Below, one piece after another: positions 55,086 through 64,000 of a DNA stretch of 64,000 nucleotides. Source of the DNA: Bowmanella yangjiangensis (GTDB lineage Bacteria > Pseudomonadota > Gammaproteobacteria > Enterobacterales > Alteromonadaceae). The stretch spans positions 62,931 to 126,930 of the forward strand of contig NZ_JAFKCS010000009.1 of NCBI RefSeq assembly GCF_017255015.1. The letters run 5' to 3'. The number at the start of each line of letters is the position of its first letter. Position 1 is the stretch's first letter. The notes under the pieces are model-generated. The model saw nothing but the letters and a program-made list of their open reading frames with translations. It was not told the origin of the DNA and did not search any database. The position numbers and the translations under genes were made by a program.

Positions 55086-56872
55086 TGAAGAACTTAACCG
55101 CATTGTTATTTGTGATGTTATGCGTTGTTTTCGTTCATAACGCTGTTGCACAGTCTGCCTCGAGCCAATCTTATTTAAACGATGGCACTGCTACGCAATC
55201 TTTTGTTCCTAATGCCACAGTGCCCCAAATGCAGGCGCTGCAAAGCGATCAGGGCAGCAGAATCGATGTTTCTCAATATATGCAAAAAGGTGGGTATGGC
55301 TATCCATTGCCTGGTCAGCCTCTAGCGGGGCAGATTGGCGCTGATCCAACTCAGGTGCAAGCATATGGAGCAAATCTGTTTTTTGGCAACTTTGAGGCGC
55401 AGAGAAGCGACGGTATCAACCCTGACTACAAAATAGCACCGGGAGACAAAATATCGATTTGGCTTTGGGGAGCAGTTAACTTTGCAGAAGTGTTGACCGT
55501 TGATAATCAGGGCAACATTTTTATTCCTGATGTTGGCCCTGTGAGGGTAATCGATCTCCCCGCCGGCAGTCTCAACAGCGCCGTAACTGAGCGAATCAAA
55601 TCGGTCTATGTAAGTAACGTTAATGTCTACGTTAATTTACTGGTTGCCACACCAGTCAGTGTATTTGTGTCTGGTCCCGTACAGCGACCTGGTAAGTATG
55701 CTGGATTGACGTCTGATTCTGCGCTCTACTATTTACAGCGTGCAGGTGGGATTGATCCTCAAAGAGGAAGTTATCGACATATTTCCCTGATAAGGGACGG
55801 TGCCGAAATTGCAACTTACGACCTGTATGAATTTCTTAGAACAGGGCGTTTGGATTCTGTACCGTTTAAAGACAATGATGTTTTACTGGTTGGTCAGCAA
55901 GGACCTGTTGTTACAGTAGAAGGTGCTGCCCGTTACCCATTCAGGTTTGAACTGGACAAAACGGTTTCTGTCGGTAGAGACCTAAATTTTTATGCCAGAC
56001 CGCTTAGCAAAGCAAGTCATGTAGGTATCTTCGGCGACAGGGATACCGGTCCTATCTCCGTGTACTTGCCGTTAGCCGAGTTTGACGATTTTCAGGTTAA
56101 AGACGGTGACCGGGTCTTATTTAATGACGATTTAAGAGCAGACGTGATCAGCATTAGAGTGTCCGGTAGCTATCTTGGTCCCTCGTTTTATGCAGTCAAA
56201 AGAGATGCGCGTTTGCTGGATTTGTTGGACTACATTCAGGTTGATAAAGAACAGGCGAACATCAAATCAATTTACATCAAACGAAAAAGTGTCGCAGAAG
56301 CACAGAAACGTATGATCGAAGAGTCATTACAACGACTAGAACGTAGCGTATTTACCGCACCCGCATCGTCTACCGGGGAAGCCGGTATTCGCGCCGAAGA
56401 AGCAAAATTGGTGGCCAGCTTTGTTCAACGGGCCAGGAAAATAGAGCCTTTAGGTAAGGTGGTGATTTCATCCGGAAACAATATTGCCAACGTTCGGCTT
56501 GAAGAAGGAGACGAGATCGTTATTCCGATCAAGAGCGATTTGGTTAATATTGCTGGCGAAGTACTTCTGCCTCAGGCCGTGGTATACAACAAAGATGCGA
56601 ACATCAGTGACTATATTGCATGGGCCGGGGGATTTACCGAGCGTGCTGATCCGGATCGGATCGCGGTAGTTCATGCAAACGGACTGACAAGCTTTATGGA
56701 AATCAGCGATGGTCGTGGTTGGTATTCTGCATCGGTGCAAGACAACATCAAGCCTGGAGACGAGGTGATTGTTTTACCCAGGGTAGACACCAAAGTGTTG
56801 CAAGCAGTGAAAGATATTACGCAGATAATCTACCAAATTGCTGTTGCAGCGAATGTTGCGCTTAAAGATTAA
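55085..56872 (+). CDS. Capsule/polysaccharide export protein with SLBB domains (KpsD/Wza-like)
   Basis: A 595-residue exported protein with signal peptide ending ...NAVAQ. The N-terminal Poly_export domain (about 110-190, DYKIAPGDKISIWLWG, VDNQGNIFIPDVGPV) is followed by several SLBB-type beta-grasp domains (SVFVSGPVQRPGKYAGL, VNIAGEVLLPQAVVYN). The length and lack of a lipobox fit KpsD-type exporters of ABC-dependent capsules rather than Wza. It works with the KpsM/T/E-like proteins encoded next to it. The start is ATG 55085, where the previous stop overlaps. Confidence 0.92.
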   Translation: MKNLTALLFVMLCVVFVHNAVAQSASSQSYLNDGTATQSFVPNATVPQMQALQSDQGSRIDVSQYMQKGGYGYPLPGQPLAGQIGADPTQVQAYGANLFFGNFEAQRSDGINPDYKIAPGDKISIWLWGAVNFAEVLTVDNQGNIFIPDVGPVRVIDLPAGSLNSAVTERIKSVYVSNVNVYVNLLVATPVSVFVSGPVQRPGKYAGLTSDSALYYLQRAGGIDPQRGSYRHISLIRDGAEIATYDLYEFLRTGRLDSVPFKDNDVLLVGQQGPVVTVEGAARYPFRFELDKTVSVGRDLNFYARPLSKASHVGIFGDRDTGPISVYLPLAEFDDFQVKDGDRVLFNDDLRADVISIRVSGSYLGPSFYAVKRDARLLDLLDYIQVDKEQANIKSIYIKRKSVAEAQKRMIEESLQRLERSVFTAPASSTGEAGIRAEEAKLVASFVQRARKIEPLGKVVISSGNNIANVRLEEGDEIVIPIKSDLVNIAGEVLLPQAVVYNKDANISDYIAWAGGFTERADPDRIAVVHANGLTSFMEISDGRGWYSASVQDNIKPGDEVIVLPRVDTKVLQAVKDITQIIYQIAVAANVALKD

Positions 56873-56892
56873 TCTCTGCTCAGGTTCACGCT

Positions 56893-57678
56893 ATGAGTAG
56901 CATTGCTAAACGCGGTCCCTGGGGAATATGGAAAGATGTTATCTTTGCGCTTTTCGCAAGGGAGATTCGCGTCGGCTTCAACGATAAGTTAGGTATTGGC
57001 TGGGCTATTATTCAGCCGGTCTTGTTTATCTTTATTTTGTCTTTCCTGCGTGGGAGGCTAAATGGTGGAGAAACCCACGGCATTCCTACGTTTGTCTTTA
57101 TGGCCTTCGGCATGGTGCTGATTCAGTGTTTTCTGCAAACTTTCCTGGCTGGCGCGAAGGCCATTAAGAAAAACAAAGCGTTGTTTGCATTCCGGCAGGT
57201 TCAGCCAATTAGCGTTGTCCTGGCGAGTGGACTGTTTGAGCTATTGGTAAAAATATTCGTCAGTCTGGGAATGGGACTGATGATGTATTTTCTTGATCTG
57301 GAATTACAACTGTCGGACCCGTTGAGTCTGATGTTTTATTTTTTTTCCCTCTGGTTATTCTCGTTATCTCTTGGGTTTATTGTCGGGCTAGTTGGTTTGT
57401 ATATTCCTGAGGTGGATAAAATACAGAACCTGATGACCCGACCACTTTTTTTCATCTCAGGCGTATTTTTCTCGCTGCAAGATTTCCCGCAAGAATATTG
57501 GTGGCTGCTTGATTGGAACCCAATACTCCACGCTATAGAGTTGAGCCGCTACGCAGCATATCCTACATATGGTCAGGTCGGGGTAAGCAGCACTTATCTG
57601 GCTATGTCGGTGTTAACCTCTACCTTTTTGTGTTTGTCCATTTATCAGGCGTATTGGAAAAAGGCCATTTCCAGATGA
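56893..57678 (+). CDS. ABC-2 type polysaccharide export permease (KpsM-like)
   Basis: A 261-residue inner-membrane permease with six hydrophobic segments, of the ABC-2 family. DIKVRF-like REIRVGFNDKLGIGWAIIQPV at the N-terminus and the late block YIPEVDKIQNLMTRPLFFISGVFFS are typical of KpsM/Wzm. It forms the channel with the ATPase encoded next, whose ATG overlaps its stop by four bases. Confidence 0.92.
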   Translation: MSSIAKRGPWGIWKDVIFALFAREIRVGFNDKLGIGWAIIQPVLFIFILSFLRGRLNGGETHGIPTFVFMAFGMVLIQCFLQTFLAGAKAIKKNKALFAFRQVQPISVVLASGLFELLVKIFVSLGMGLMMYFLDLELQLSDPLSLMFYFFSLWLFSLSLGFIVGLVGLYIPEVDKIQNLMTRPLFFISGVFFSLQDFPQEYWWLLDWNPILHAIELSRYAAYPTYGQVGVSSTYLAMSVLTSTFLCLSIYQAYWKKAISR

Positions 57679-58325
57679 TTAGTTTGGTCAATGTCACCAA
57701 GTTTTATAAGACCAGCTTGGGCAATAAGTACATATTCAAAGATCTCTCCTTTGATATTCCAATTGGGCACAATATTGCCATTTTGGGATCAAATGGAGCG
57801 GGGAAGTCAACATTGTTTCGTTTGCTTGCTGGCAGTGAATACCCGAACAAAGGAAAAGTACATTGCACTTTGAATGTTTCCTGGCCGGTTGCTTTGGCGA
57901 CTGGAATTCACCCTGAAATGACTGGTAGAGAAAACACGCGCTTCATTGGCAGGGTAAATGGAGTAAAAGATTTAAATCGTTATGAAGATCGCGTGAAGCG
58001 ATTTGCGGAGTTGAGAAACAACTACGAGTTGCCAGTGAGAACTTATTCAAGTGGCATGCGTTCCAGATTGGCTTTTGCCTGTTCTATCGCCATTGATTTT
58101 GATGTCTATCTGATAGATGAAGTGACGTCTGTCGGGGATGCTGGATTTAAACGTAAAGCCAAGGAAGCGCTGTTGGAGCGCAGTAAAAATGCCAATGTCA
58201 TCATGGTAAGCCACGATATGCGAGATATTCGCCAGTTTTGTGATAGTGCAATTGTATTACACCAGGGCGAATTAACTTTTTATAACGATTTGGATGAAGG
58301 TATCCGGAAGTACCAGGCGCTTTAA
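57675..58325 (+). CDS. Polysaccharide export ABC ATPase (KpsT-like)
   Basis: A 216-residue ATPase. Walker A GSNGAGKST (38-46), ABC signature YSSGMRSRLAFA, Walker B DVYLIDEVT and switch His in VSHDM are all present. It is short, like KpsT, without the C-terminal carbohydrate-binding extension of Wzt, so export is probably of a phospholipid/KDO-type or undecorated chain; that is inference. The start ATG 57675 overlaps the permease stop. Confidence 0.93.
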   Translation: MISLVNVTKFYKTSLGNKYIFKDLSFDIPIGHNIAILGSNGAGKSTLFRLLAGSEYPNKGKVHCTLNVSWPVALATGIHPEMTGRENTRFIGRVNGVKDLNRYEDRVKRFAELRNNYELPVRTYSSGMRSRLAFACSIAIDFDVYLIDEVTSVGDAGFKRKAKEALLERSKNANVIMVSHDMRDIRQFCDSAIVLHQGELTFYNDLDEGIRKYQAL

Positions 58326-58329
58326 AAAA

Positions 58330-59769
58330 ATGACCAAAGAATCACAACGAGAATTAGAGCTACGGTTAGATGAATTCCGACGGGAATCCCTTGCAGAGGG
58401 GGATTGGCGACGCCCTGTAAGGCTTTCTATGGCTGCTGGGAAATTAAAAGATACGGATCCTGCGCTAGCGCTACGAATCTATCAACGAGTACGGGTGCTG
58501 CAGCCAGACTCTGCCGTGGTTCGCAAACATATCAAAGAGTTAAACGCCTTACTGCGCAGAACCAAGCCAGAGTTGATGCGCAGCTCTTCTAATGAAAACA
58601 CCACGCCAGAGCCACAAGGTCCTGTTGAGCAGATACAGCCTGAGCTATCAATGCAAGAGCGTGTTAAGACCTTTCTGAAAACCCCGCTGTCTCTGGCTGT
58701 GTTTCTGCCATTCGTTATTTTTGCATTTTATCAGTTGGTTTGGGCCAGTGACATGTATGAAAGTCAAAGCCAATTGATTATTCAGCAGCCCAGCGGAGTA
58801 AGTACTCTCGACCCTTCTATGGCTTTATTGTCTGGCCTGACAGGCAAAAGCAGTAGCCCGGATACTGAATTGGTTAAAACCTACATTCATTCAAGTGATT
58901 TGTTGGCTTATCTGGAAAACGAAATAAAGTTTACCGCCTATTTCAGTGGTTCTGATGCCGATATGTTTAGTCGTTTATCCACGGATGCCAGTCTCGAAGA
59001 CAGGTTGTCTTACTATCAAAAGCGTATAAGTGTGGAAGTGGATGATGCATCCAAAGTTATTACGCTTAAGGCGCAGGCCTTTGATCCTGAATATGCGCAC
59101 CTGTTATCAAATACTATTGTTCAGCGCGCAGAGTGGTATATCAATAAGATAGGTAATCAATTGGCTGAGGCACAGTTGCAGTTCGTTAAGAAAGAGCATG
59201 AGCAGGTAGAGGCCAGGTTACAGAAGGCAAAACAGGACCTGCTGATTTTTCAACGTGAGTATAATTTACTTGACCCTATTGCCGAAGGAATGGCGCTTCA
59301 GCAAATTACCTATGCACTAGAAGGGCAAATTGCTGCCAAAGAAGCTGAGCTCAGAACGCTGAAAGGGAGTATGAGCGAAAATGCATCTGCGGTTATACAG
59401 ACCCGTGAACAACTGCAAAGTCTGAAATTACAGCTTAAACAGGAACGCGACAGGTTGACGCGCAATGATGGTCTCTCTCTAGACGCTGATTCAATGGGCG
59501 TGAATGAAATTCAAGCCAGATTCAGTAGCCTGAAGACCGAACTGGAATTTGCTCTGGAAGCGCTTTCCGCCTCTTTAGTGTCGTTGGAAAAATCAAGGAT
59601 AGAAGCTTATCGTCAACTCAAATATCTGGTTATCGTTGAATCACCAACCTTACCTGAAGAAGCGAAATATCCCCGTGTTTTACACAACCTAACGCTATTT
59701 CTGGCGGTGGCCTTTATGCTCTTTGGTATTGCCAAAATCATCCTGGCTACAGTAGAGGAATTACGTTGA
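58330..59769 (+). CDS. Capsule export inner-membrane protein with extended cytoplasmic N-terminus (KpsE-like)
   Basis: A 479-residue protein of the KpsE/BexC/CtrB group, which bridges the inner-membrane ABC transporter and the outer-membrane exporter. TM1 lies at about 127-147 (PLSLAVFLPFVIFAFYQLVW), a long periplasmic coiled-coil follows (about 270-430) and TM2 is at the C-terminus. The first 120 residues before TM1, with a TPR-like ALRIYQRVRVLQPDSAVV segment, are longer than in typical KpsE. The ATG at 58330 has little ribosome site; an ATG at 58294 overlaps the ATPase gene and would add 12 residues. Confidence 0.85.
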   Translation: MTKESQRELELRLDEFRRESLAEGDWRRPVRLSMAAGKLKDTDPALALRIYQRVRVLQPDSAVVRKHIKELNALLRRTKPELMRSSSNENTTPEPQGPVEQIQPELSMQERVKTFLKTPLSLAVFLPFVIFAFYQLVWASDMYESQSQLIIQQPSGVSTLDPSMALLSGLTGKSSSPDTELVKTYIHSSDLLAYLENEIKFTAYFSGSDADMFSRLSTDASLEDRLSYYQKRISVEVDDASKVITLKAQAFDPEYAHLLSNTIVQRAEWYINKIGNQLAEAQLQFVKKEHEQVEARLQKAKQDLLIFQREYNLLDPIAEGMALQQITYALEGQIAAKEAELRTLKGSMSENASAVIQTREQLQSLKLQLKQERDRLTRNDGLSLDADSMGVNEIQARFSSLKTELEFALEALSASLVSLEKSRIEAYRQLKYLVIVESPTLPEEAKYPRVLHNLTLFLAVAFMLFGIAKIILATVEELR

Positions 59770-59818
59770 CACTATATTCATTAATTCATTCATATTTAAG
59801 TTAATTGGGTAACTGATA

Positions 59819-60697
59819 ATGCGCAAAGGTATTGTGCTGGCCGGAGGGTCTGGGACACGTTTACATCCTCTGACTAGTGTCGTCAGCAAACAACTTATGC
59901 CGGTTTACGATAAACCGATGATTTACTACCCCATATCCACTCTAATATTGGCGGGTATCCGCGATATATTAATCATCACCACCCCTGAGGAGCAAAGCAG
60001 GTTTAGTGCTTTATTAGGTGACGGTAGTCAATGGGGGGTTAATTTTAGTTATGTTGCACAACCTTCTCCAGATGGCCTGGCACAGGCATTCATATTGGGT
60101 GAGGAATTTATTGCAAATGACCCTTGTACTTTGATTCTTGGAGACAATATTTACTACGGCCACGATTTACAGCTTTCTCTTTTGAATGCCGCCAAGCGGG
60201 ACTCGGGCGCCACAGTGTTTGGTTATCACGTCAATGATCCTCAGCGATATGGTGTGGTTGATTTTGATGACGACTGGAATGCTCTTTCTATTGAAGAGAA
60301 ACCGGCGCAGCCTAAATCGAGCTATGCTGTGACCGGTTTGTATTTCTATGACAATGATGTGGTTCAGCTGGCCAAGCAGGTAAAGCCATCTAAAAGAAAT
60401 GAGCTGGAGATAACCGATTTGAATTCGTTGTATCTTCAGGCGGGTAAGCTCAGTGTCGAGCTGTTGGGCAGAGGGTCTGCTTGGCTCGATACAGGTACCT
60501 TGGATAGTCTGTTAGATGCCGCTAACTTTATTGCTGCCATTGAGAAGAGGCAGGGGCTGAAAATAAGTTGTCCGGAAGAAATTGCTTTTAGGAAGGGCTA
60601 CATCAGCGCCGAGCAATTGGAAGCATTAGCCCGTCCCCTGATAAAGAGTGGGTATGGTATGTACCTCATGAAAATACTGCACGACAAGGTGAAATAG
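59819..60697 (+). CDS. rmlA: Glucose-1-phosphate thymidylyltransferase
   Basis: Makes dTDP-glucose from dTTP and glucose-1-phosphate, first step of the dTDP-L-rhamnose pathway. The 292-residue protein has the nucleotide loop [13 protein letters not shown] with the following [15 protein letters not shown], then LGDNIYYG and WLDTGT, all diagnostic. It leads the rmlA-rmlC-rmlD-rmlB block. Confidence 0.96.
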   Translation: MRKGIVLAGGSGTRLHPLTSVVSKQLMPVYDKPMIYYPISTLILAGIRDILIITTPEEQSRFSALLGDGSQWGVNFSYVAQPSPDGLAQAFILGEEFIANDPCTLILGDNIYYGHDLQLSLLNAAKRDSGATVFGYHVNDPQRYGVVDFDDDWNALSIEEKPAQPKSSYAVTGLYFYDNDVVQLAKQVKPSKRNELEITDLNSLYLQAGKLSVELLGRGSAWLDTGTLDSLLDAANFIAAIEKRQGLKISCPEEIAFRKGYISAEQLEALARPLIKSGYGMYLMKILHDKVK

Positions 60698-60704
60698 GCC
60701 CACT

Positions 60705-61250
60705 ATGCAAGTTATAGAAACCGCAATTCCTGAGATCAAAATTCTCGAACCACGTTTGTTTGGTGATGAGCGGGGATTTTTTATGGAAACCTTTCGTGAT
60801 GATTGGTTTCGACAGCATTGTGCTGATGTGCAATTTGTACAGGATAATCACAGTCGTTCTTCTCAAGGGATCTTAAGAGGACTTCATTATCAGACACAGC
60901 AAACGCAAGGAAAATTGGTGCGAGTTGTGGCGGGCGAAGTGTATGACGTGGCTGTTGATGTTAGAAGAGATTCACCAACATTCGGTCAGTGGGTGGGGGT
61001 CTACCTTAGCGAGCAGAATAAGCGCCAGTTATGGGTTCCTGCTGGATTTGCGCATGGGTTTTATGTTACCAGCCAATTCGCAGAATTTGTTTATAAATGT
61101 ACAAATTATTATCACCCCGAGTCTGAGGTCAGCATCAAATATGATGACCCGTCATTACAGATCGACTGGCCTCTTCTTGATGGGGTAGCAGTCTCACTGT
61201 CTGCGAAGGACCGTGACGGTGTATTGTTTGCTGAGGCGCCAAGCCTCTGA
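60705..61250 (+). CDS. rmlC: dTDP-4-dehydrorhamnose 3,5-epimerase
   Basis: A 181-residue cupin epimerase, third step of dTDP-rhamnose synthesis. SQGILRGLHYQ contains the catalytic His, GEVYDVAVDVRRDSPTFG supplies the conserved Asp, and FAHGFYV is the closing motif. Seven bases after rmlA. Confidence 0.95.
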   Translation: MQVIETAIPEIKILEPRLFGDERGFFMETFRDDWFRQHCADVQFVQDNHSRSSQGILRGLHYQTQQTQGKLVRVVAGEVYDVAVDVRRDSPTFGQWVGVYLSEQNKRQLWVPAGFAHGFYVTSQFAEFVYKCTNYYHPESEVSIKYDDPSLQIDWPLLDGVAVSLSAKDRDGVLFAEAPSL

Positions 61251-61266
61251 TTGTTGAGATGCAAAT

Positions 61267-62130
61267 ATGTTTGTAGTTATCGGTAAGCAAGGGCAATTGG
61301 CTCAGGAACTAGCAGCACGCTTGAACGACAGGGCTATCTGCCTGGGCCGCAATGAGATTGATCTCACCAGCATGCGAGGCATTGAGGAAGCGTTGGCTGG
61401 GTGCTCTGTCGATGCGATTATCAATGCCTCGGCCTACACTGCGGTAGATCGGGCGGAAAGTGAGGCGGATTTAGCCTATTTGATCAATCAAACCGCCGTG
61501 GGCAATCTGGCGCGCTATGCTAAAGCGCATTCTGTTCACTTGGTGCATGTTTCTACCGATTATGTCTTCTCAGGGCAAAAGGGCAGTCCTTATTTGCCAA
61601 CAGATGAACTCGCCCCTTTAGGGGTTTATGGGGCTAGCAAGGCTGCGGGTGAAAAAGAATTGCATGCCGTCATACCAGAAGGTGGCTGTATTCTGCGTAC
61701 CAGTTGGGTGTACTCAAGGTTTGGTAACAATTTTGTCAAAACCATGCTGCGCTTGATGCAGGAGCGGGACGCGCTCTCTGTCGTTGATGACCAAATCGGT
61801 TCCCCAACAGAAGCATCAGGTTTAGCGCGGGCTTGTATTGAAGCGGCGGAAAGAAAGTTGTCGGGGGTTTATCACTACACGGATGAAGGCGTTGCAAGTT
61901 GGTATGATTTTGCCAATGCCATTCAGGATATTGCTCTGGAATATCGCATTTTACATAAGCGAATTCCTATTACTCCTATTCCGAGCGCTGCTTTCCCTAC
62001 GCCGGCAAAACGGCCCAATTATAGTGTGCTTGATAAGCAGTCCTTGCGTGCCACATTCACAGGATTGTGTGGGCGTCATTGGCGGGAGCCGCTAAGAGAT
62101 TTGCTTATCACTTTGGCTGACAAGCCCTGA
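61267..62130 (+). CDS. rmlD: dTDP-4-dehydrorhamnose reductase
   Basis: A 287-residue short-chain reductase performing the last step to dTDP-L-rhamnose with NAD(P)H. GKQGQLAQEL is the nucleotide loop; NASAYTAVDRAESE, STDYVFSG and the Y-x3-K of YGASKAAGE fit RmlD. The start is ATG 61267. Confidence 0.94.
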   Translation: MFVVIGKQGQLAQELAARLNDRAICLGRNEIDLTSMRGIEEALAGCSVDAIINASAYTAVDRAESEADLAYLINQTAVGNLARYAKAHSVHLVHVSTDYVFSGQKGSPYLPTDELAPLGVYGASKAAGEKELHAVIPEGGCILRTSWVYSRFGNNFVKTMLRLMQERDALSVVDDQIGSPTEASGLARACIEAAERKLSGVYHYTDEGVASWYDFANAIQDIALEYRILHKRIPITPIPSAAFPTPAKRPNYSVLDKQSLRATFTGLCGRHWREPLRDLLITLADKP

Positions 62131-62178
62131 CGAATTGATAGCTTTTGTTTGAGACGAAGGCCCAACGAGGTAGAAAAA

Positions 62179-63258
62179 ATGACAAGACGTATGTTGGTTA
62201 CTGGGGGGGCTGGTTTTATCGGTGCCAATTTTGTGCATTACTGGCTGTCCAGACACCCACAAGATAGCGTTGTGGTATTAGATGCGTTAACTTACGCTGG
62301 CAACGAACAAAATTTGGCCTTGGTTAGTGGCGAGCCTGGGTTTAAATTTGTCAAAGGTGATATTTGTGACACGGCTTTGGTCGAAACCTTACTGAAGAAA
62401 GAGGCAATTAATACTGTTGTACACTTTGCCGCGGAATCTCATGTGGACAGATCTATCAGCGGGCCTGATGCCTTTATTGAAACCAATATTCTTGGTACTT
62501 ATAGTCTGCTGAAGGCATCTAAAAAGGTATGGATAGACGAACCCAAGGCCGCGGGTAAAGAAATACTCACACATAGGTTTCATCATGTAAGCACGGATGA
62601 GGTGTATGGTAGCCTTGGACCTGAAGATCCCGCCTTTACTGAAACTACAGCATATGCGCCTAATTCGCCTTATTCAGCCAGTAAAGCCGCCAGCGATCAC
62701 TTGGTCCGGGCTTATCACCACACCTACGGATTGGACGTGACGACCAGCAATTGCTCGAATAACTATGGTCCTTTCCACTTTCCTGAAAAGTTAATTCCAT
62801 TGATTATTACCAATATTCTGCATGACCAGCCTTTACCTGTGTACGGCGATGGCAAACAAATCAGGGACTGGTTGTATGTTGAAGATCATGCACGGGGCAT
62901 TGAGCTTGTTCTTGATAAAGGGCGCGTTGGTGAAAACTACAATATTGGCGGGCACAATGAGTGGGCCAATATCGACATCGTTCAGCTTCTGTGTCAATTG
63001 ATGAATCAAGCCTTCTCTTCACGCCCCGAGTTGGCAGCCCGTTACCCCTTAGCGACGCTGGCGGCGCAAGGGCGCAGTGAAGAACTGATTCGGTACGTTA
63101 CTGACCGGCCTGGGCATGATCGCCGGTATGCCATTGACGCGACAAAAACAGGTCAGGAACTCGGCTATAAACCGCAGGAGAGCTTTGCCTCAGGCATAGA
63201 GAAAACACTTAACTGGTATCTGGACAATCAATCTTGGTGGGCGCCGCTGAGAGGCTAA
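62179..63258 (+). CDS. rmlB: dTDP-glucose 4,6-dehydratase
   Basis: Second step of the rhamnose pathway. The 359-residue protein has GGAGFIGANFV at the N-terminus, HFAAESHVDRSI, STDEVYG and YSASKAASDHLV with the catalytic Y-x3-K. The start ATG 62179 has GAGG eight bases upstream; an ATG ten codons earlier is in the same frame but lacks a site. Placing rmlB last (A-C-D-B) differs from the common B-D-A-C order. Confidence 0.95.
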   Translation: MTRRMLVTGGAGFIGANFVHYWLSRHPQDSVVVLDALTYAGNEQNLALVSGEPGFKFVKGDICDTALVETLLKKEAINTVVHFAAESHVDRSISGPDAFIETNILGTYSLLKASKKVWIDEPKAAGKEILTHRFHHVSTDEVYGSLGPEDPAFTETTAYAPNSPYSASKAASDHLVRAYHHTYGLDVTTSNCSNNYGPFHFPEKLIPLIITNILHDQPLPVYGDGKQIRDWLYVEDHARGIELVLDKGRVGENYNIGGHNEWANIDIVQLLCQLMNQAFSSRPELAARYPLATLAAQGRSEELIRYVTDRPGHDRRYAIDATKTGQELGYKPQESFASGIEKTLNWYLDNQSWWAPLRG

Positions 63259-63264
63259 TTTTTT

Positions 63265-63293
63265 TGCTCAGCAAAGAGGGTCTTTGCTGAGCA
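63265..63293 (+). terminator. Hairpin terminator after rmlB
   Basis: TGCTCAGCAAAGA (63265-63277) pairs with TCTTTGCTGAGCA (63281-63293), a perfect 13-base stem with a three-base loop. The T-run after it is interrupted (TTATCTTTATT). It closes the capsule operon. Confidence 0.8.
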
Positions 63294-63327
63294 TTATCTT
63301 TATTGGTGGGCAGTTAAGCGTGTCGCG

Positions 63328-63765
63328 TTACTTAACGATAAACTTCTGAGTCACCTTTCGTCCTTCTGTCTGATCTAAGTTTTCTGCTAGATATAATTGA
63401 TCAACAGCCATTTCAACTGTTTCACCATTTACCTCAACTGATACTTGAACAGGGAAAGATACTGATAAGCGGCTTAGCACTTTTTCCCCTGATGTATAAT
63501 CAACCGAGGTGGCAGCTTTCAATTCTGGGCTGCCTTCACAATGCAACTTAGTCAATACCGAGCCTGGCTGTTGGCGAGACAACTCCGTTTGTACATCCTG
63601 TGCGATGAACTGTTTGGGGTCGTCGCCTCTACCTATCAGGTGGATGATTTCTTTCACCTCGTCAGCACACTCAAAACCGGTAATCAACGGGGCCGTCTGT
63701 GGGGCCGCCCAGGAAGACCAGGATACAGTTAAAACTAACAATGCGACGTTTGCTTGGTATTTCAT
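63328..63765 (-). CDS. Small secreted protein of unknown function
   Basis: A 145-residue protein with a signal peptide (KYQANVALLVLTVSWSSWAA). The mature part is beta-strand-rich, with two Cys residues (FECADE and LHCEGSP) that could form a disulfide. I do not recognise a family. AGAGGA lies before a pair of ATG codons at 63768 and 63765; the second has better spacing. It lies 46 bases downstream of the secretin gene on the same strand and may be linked to it. Confidence 0.7.
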   Translation of the reverse strand: MKYQANVALLVLTVSWSSWAAPQTAPLITGFECADEVKEIIHLIGRGDDPKQFIAQDVQTELSRQQPGSVLTKLHCEGSPELKAATSVDYTSGEKVLSRLSVSFPVQVSVEVNGETVEMAVDQLYLAENLDQTEGRKVTQKFIVK

Positions 63766-63811
63766 CATATTCCTCTTAAGCAATATCTCTGGCTACAGCC
63801 TTTGTTCAGGG

Positions 63812-64000
63812 TTAAAAATTGGTTGATAGCTCGTCGAATCTTTTGCGCTGAAGTTCATCTGTCAGGGCTTCCGCTTCATCAGGCGAGCTTAGTACATAAG
63901 GGATAACCATTATCATCAGTTCAGTGCGTTTTCTATCCTCGTCGTCGTTGCGGAACAACTTACCCAGCAGGGGAAGCTTGCTTAAATAGGGAACGCCTGA
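63812..64000 (-). CDS. Secretin, C-terminal fragment (cut by window edge)
   Basis: The last 63 residues of a GspD/PilQ/MshL-type secretin, the outer-membrane ring of type II secretion or type IV pilus systems. SGVPYLSKLPLLGKLFR followed by RTELMIMVIPYV is the signature of the secretin domain's C-terminus. The upstream part lies outside the window, so the exact system (pilus, secretion or an EPS-linked form) cannot be told. Confidence 0.85.
   Translation of the reverse strand, partial: SGVPYLSKLPLLGKLFRNDDEDRKRTELMIMVIPYVLSSPDEAEALTDELQRKRFDELSTNF

Noticed and set aside
1-64000. Mobile elements, CRISPR arrays, tRNA or rRNA genes
   Set aside because: No transposase or integrase frames, no regularly spaced repeats and no cloverleaf-like or rRNA-like stretches were recognised by eye.

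Overview
The window looks like a chromosomal segment of a marine-type gammaproteobacterium, most likely from the Alteromonadales. This rests on OAR-type TonB-dependent receptors, an XrtA (exosortase A)/PEP-CTERM exopolysaccharide locus with PrsT, PrsK and PrsR, and KpsMTE-type capsule export genes. I saw no tRNA, rRNA, CRISPR array, insertion sequence or phage gene. The species is not assigned. Gene families were recognised by reading motifs; no database search was run.

Region 1 (1-20242) is an exopolysaccharide/PEP-CTERM biosynthesis locus. It starts with a FemAB-like gene cut by the left edge. A long plus-strand run follows: two related GT4-type glycosyltransferases, an asparagine-synthase-like protein, a NodB-type deacetylase, a DegT-like PLP enzyme, two GNAT/CelD-type acyltransferases, a secreted TPR protein, a secreted beta-helix protein, a GT2 and the paired exosortase-A-associated hydrolases. 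On the minus strand lie an acyltransferase-3, a PLP decarboxylase and an acyl-CoA ligase. An acyl carrier protein, wecB and wecC then follow on the plus strand. The exosortase itself is not in the window and presumably lies to the left.

Region 2 (20429-34032) holds the PEP-CTERM sorting and regulatory part: the TPR lipoprotein PrsT, one PEP-CTERM protein, a divergent LuxI-like acyltransferase plus ThiF-like E1 pair, a secreted trypsin-like protease, and an operon of a Tat-signal protein, a PqqD-like protein, an HprK-related kinase and a nucleotidyltransferase (the HPr-rel-A set). It ends with the sensor kinase PrsK and the sigma-54 activator PrsR. Sigma-54 (-24/-12) promoters are readable before the PEP-CTERM gene and before the Tat-protein/HPr-rel-A operon, which suggests both belong to the PrsK-PrsR regulon.

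Region 3 (34183-53010) looks like a muropeptide/peptide use locus: NhaC-type antiporter, VanX-type D-Ala-D-Ala dipeptidase, L-Ala-D/L-Glu epimerase, NlpC/P60 endopeptidase (a YkfB/YkfC-like pair), a DUF819 membrane protein, two TonB-dependent receptors, an AmiD-like amidase fused to a serine beta-lactamase-like domain, an RpiR/MurR-type regulator, galE and a POT peptide transporter. A recurrent AT-rich GGAATA/TATTCC motif lies in front of three of its transcription units.

Region 4 (53262-64000) is a second surface polysaccharide locus of the ABC-transporter capsule type: a possible JUMPstart/ops-like leader, a WecA-like initiating transferase, a small lipoprotein, a KpsD/Wza-like export protein, KpsM/KpsT/KpsE-like proteins and rmlA-rmlC-rmlD-rmlB for dTDP-L-rhamnose. 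The right edge carries a small secreted hypothetical protein and the C-terminus of a secretin, both on the minus strand.
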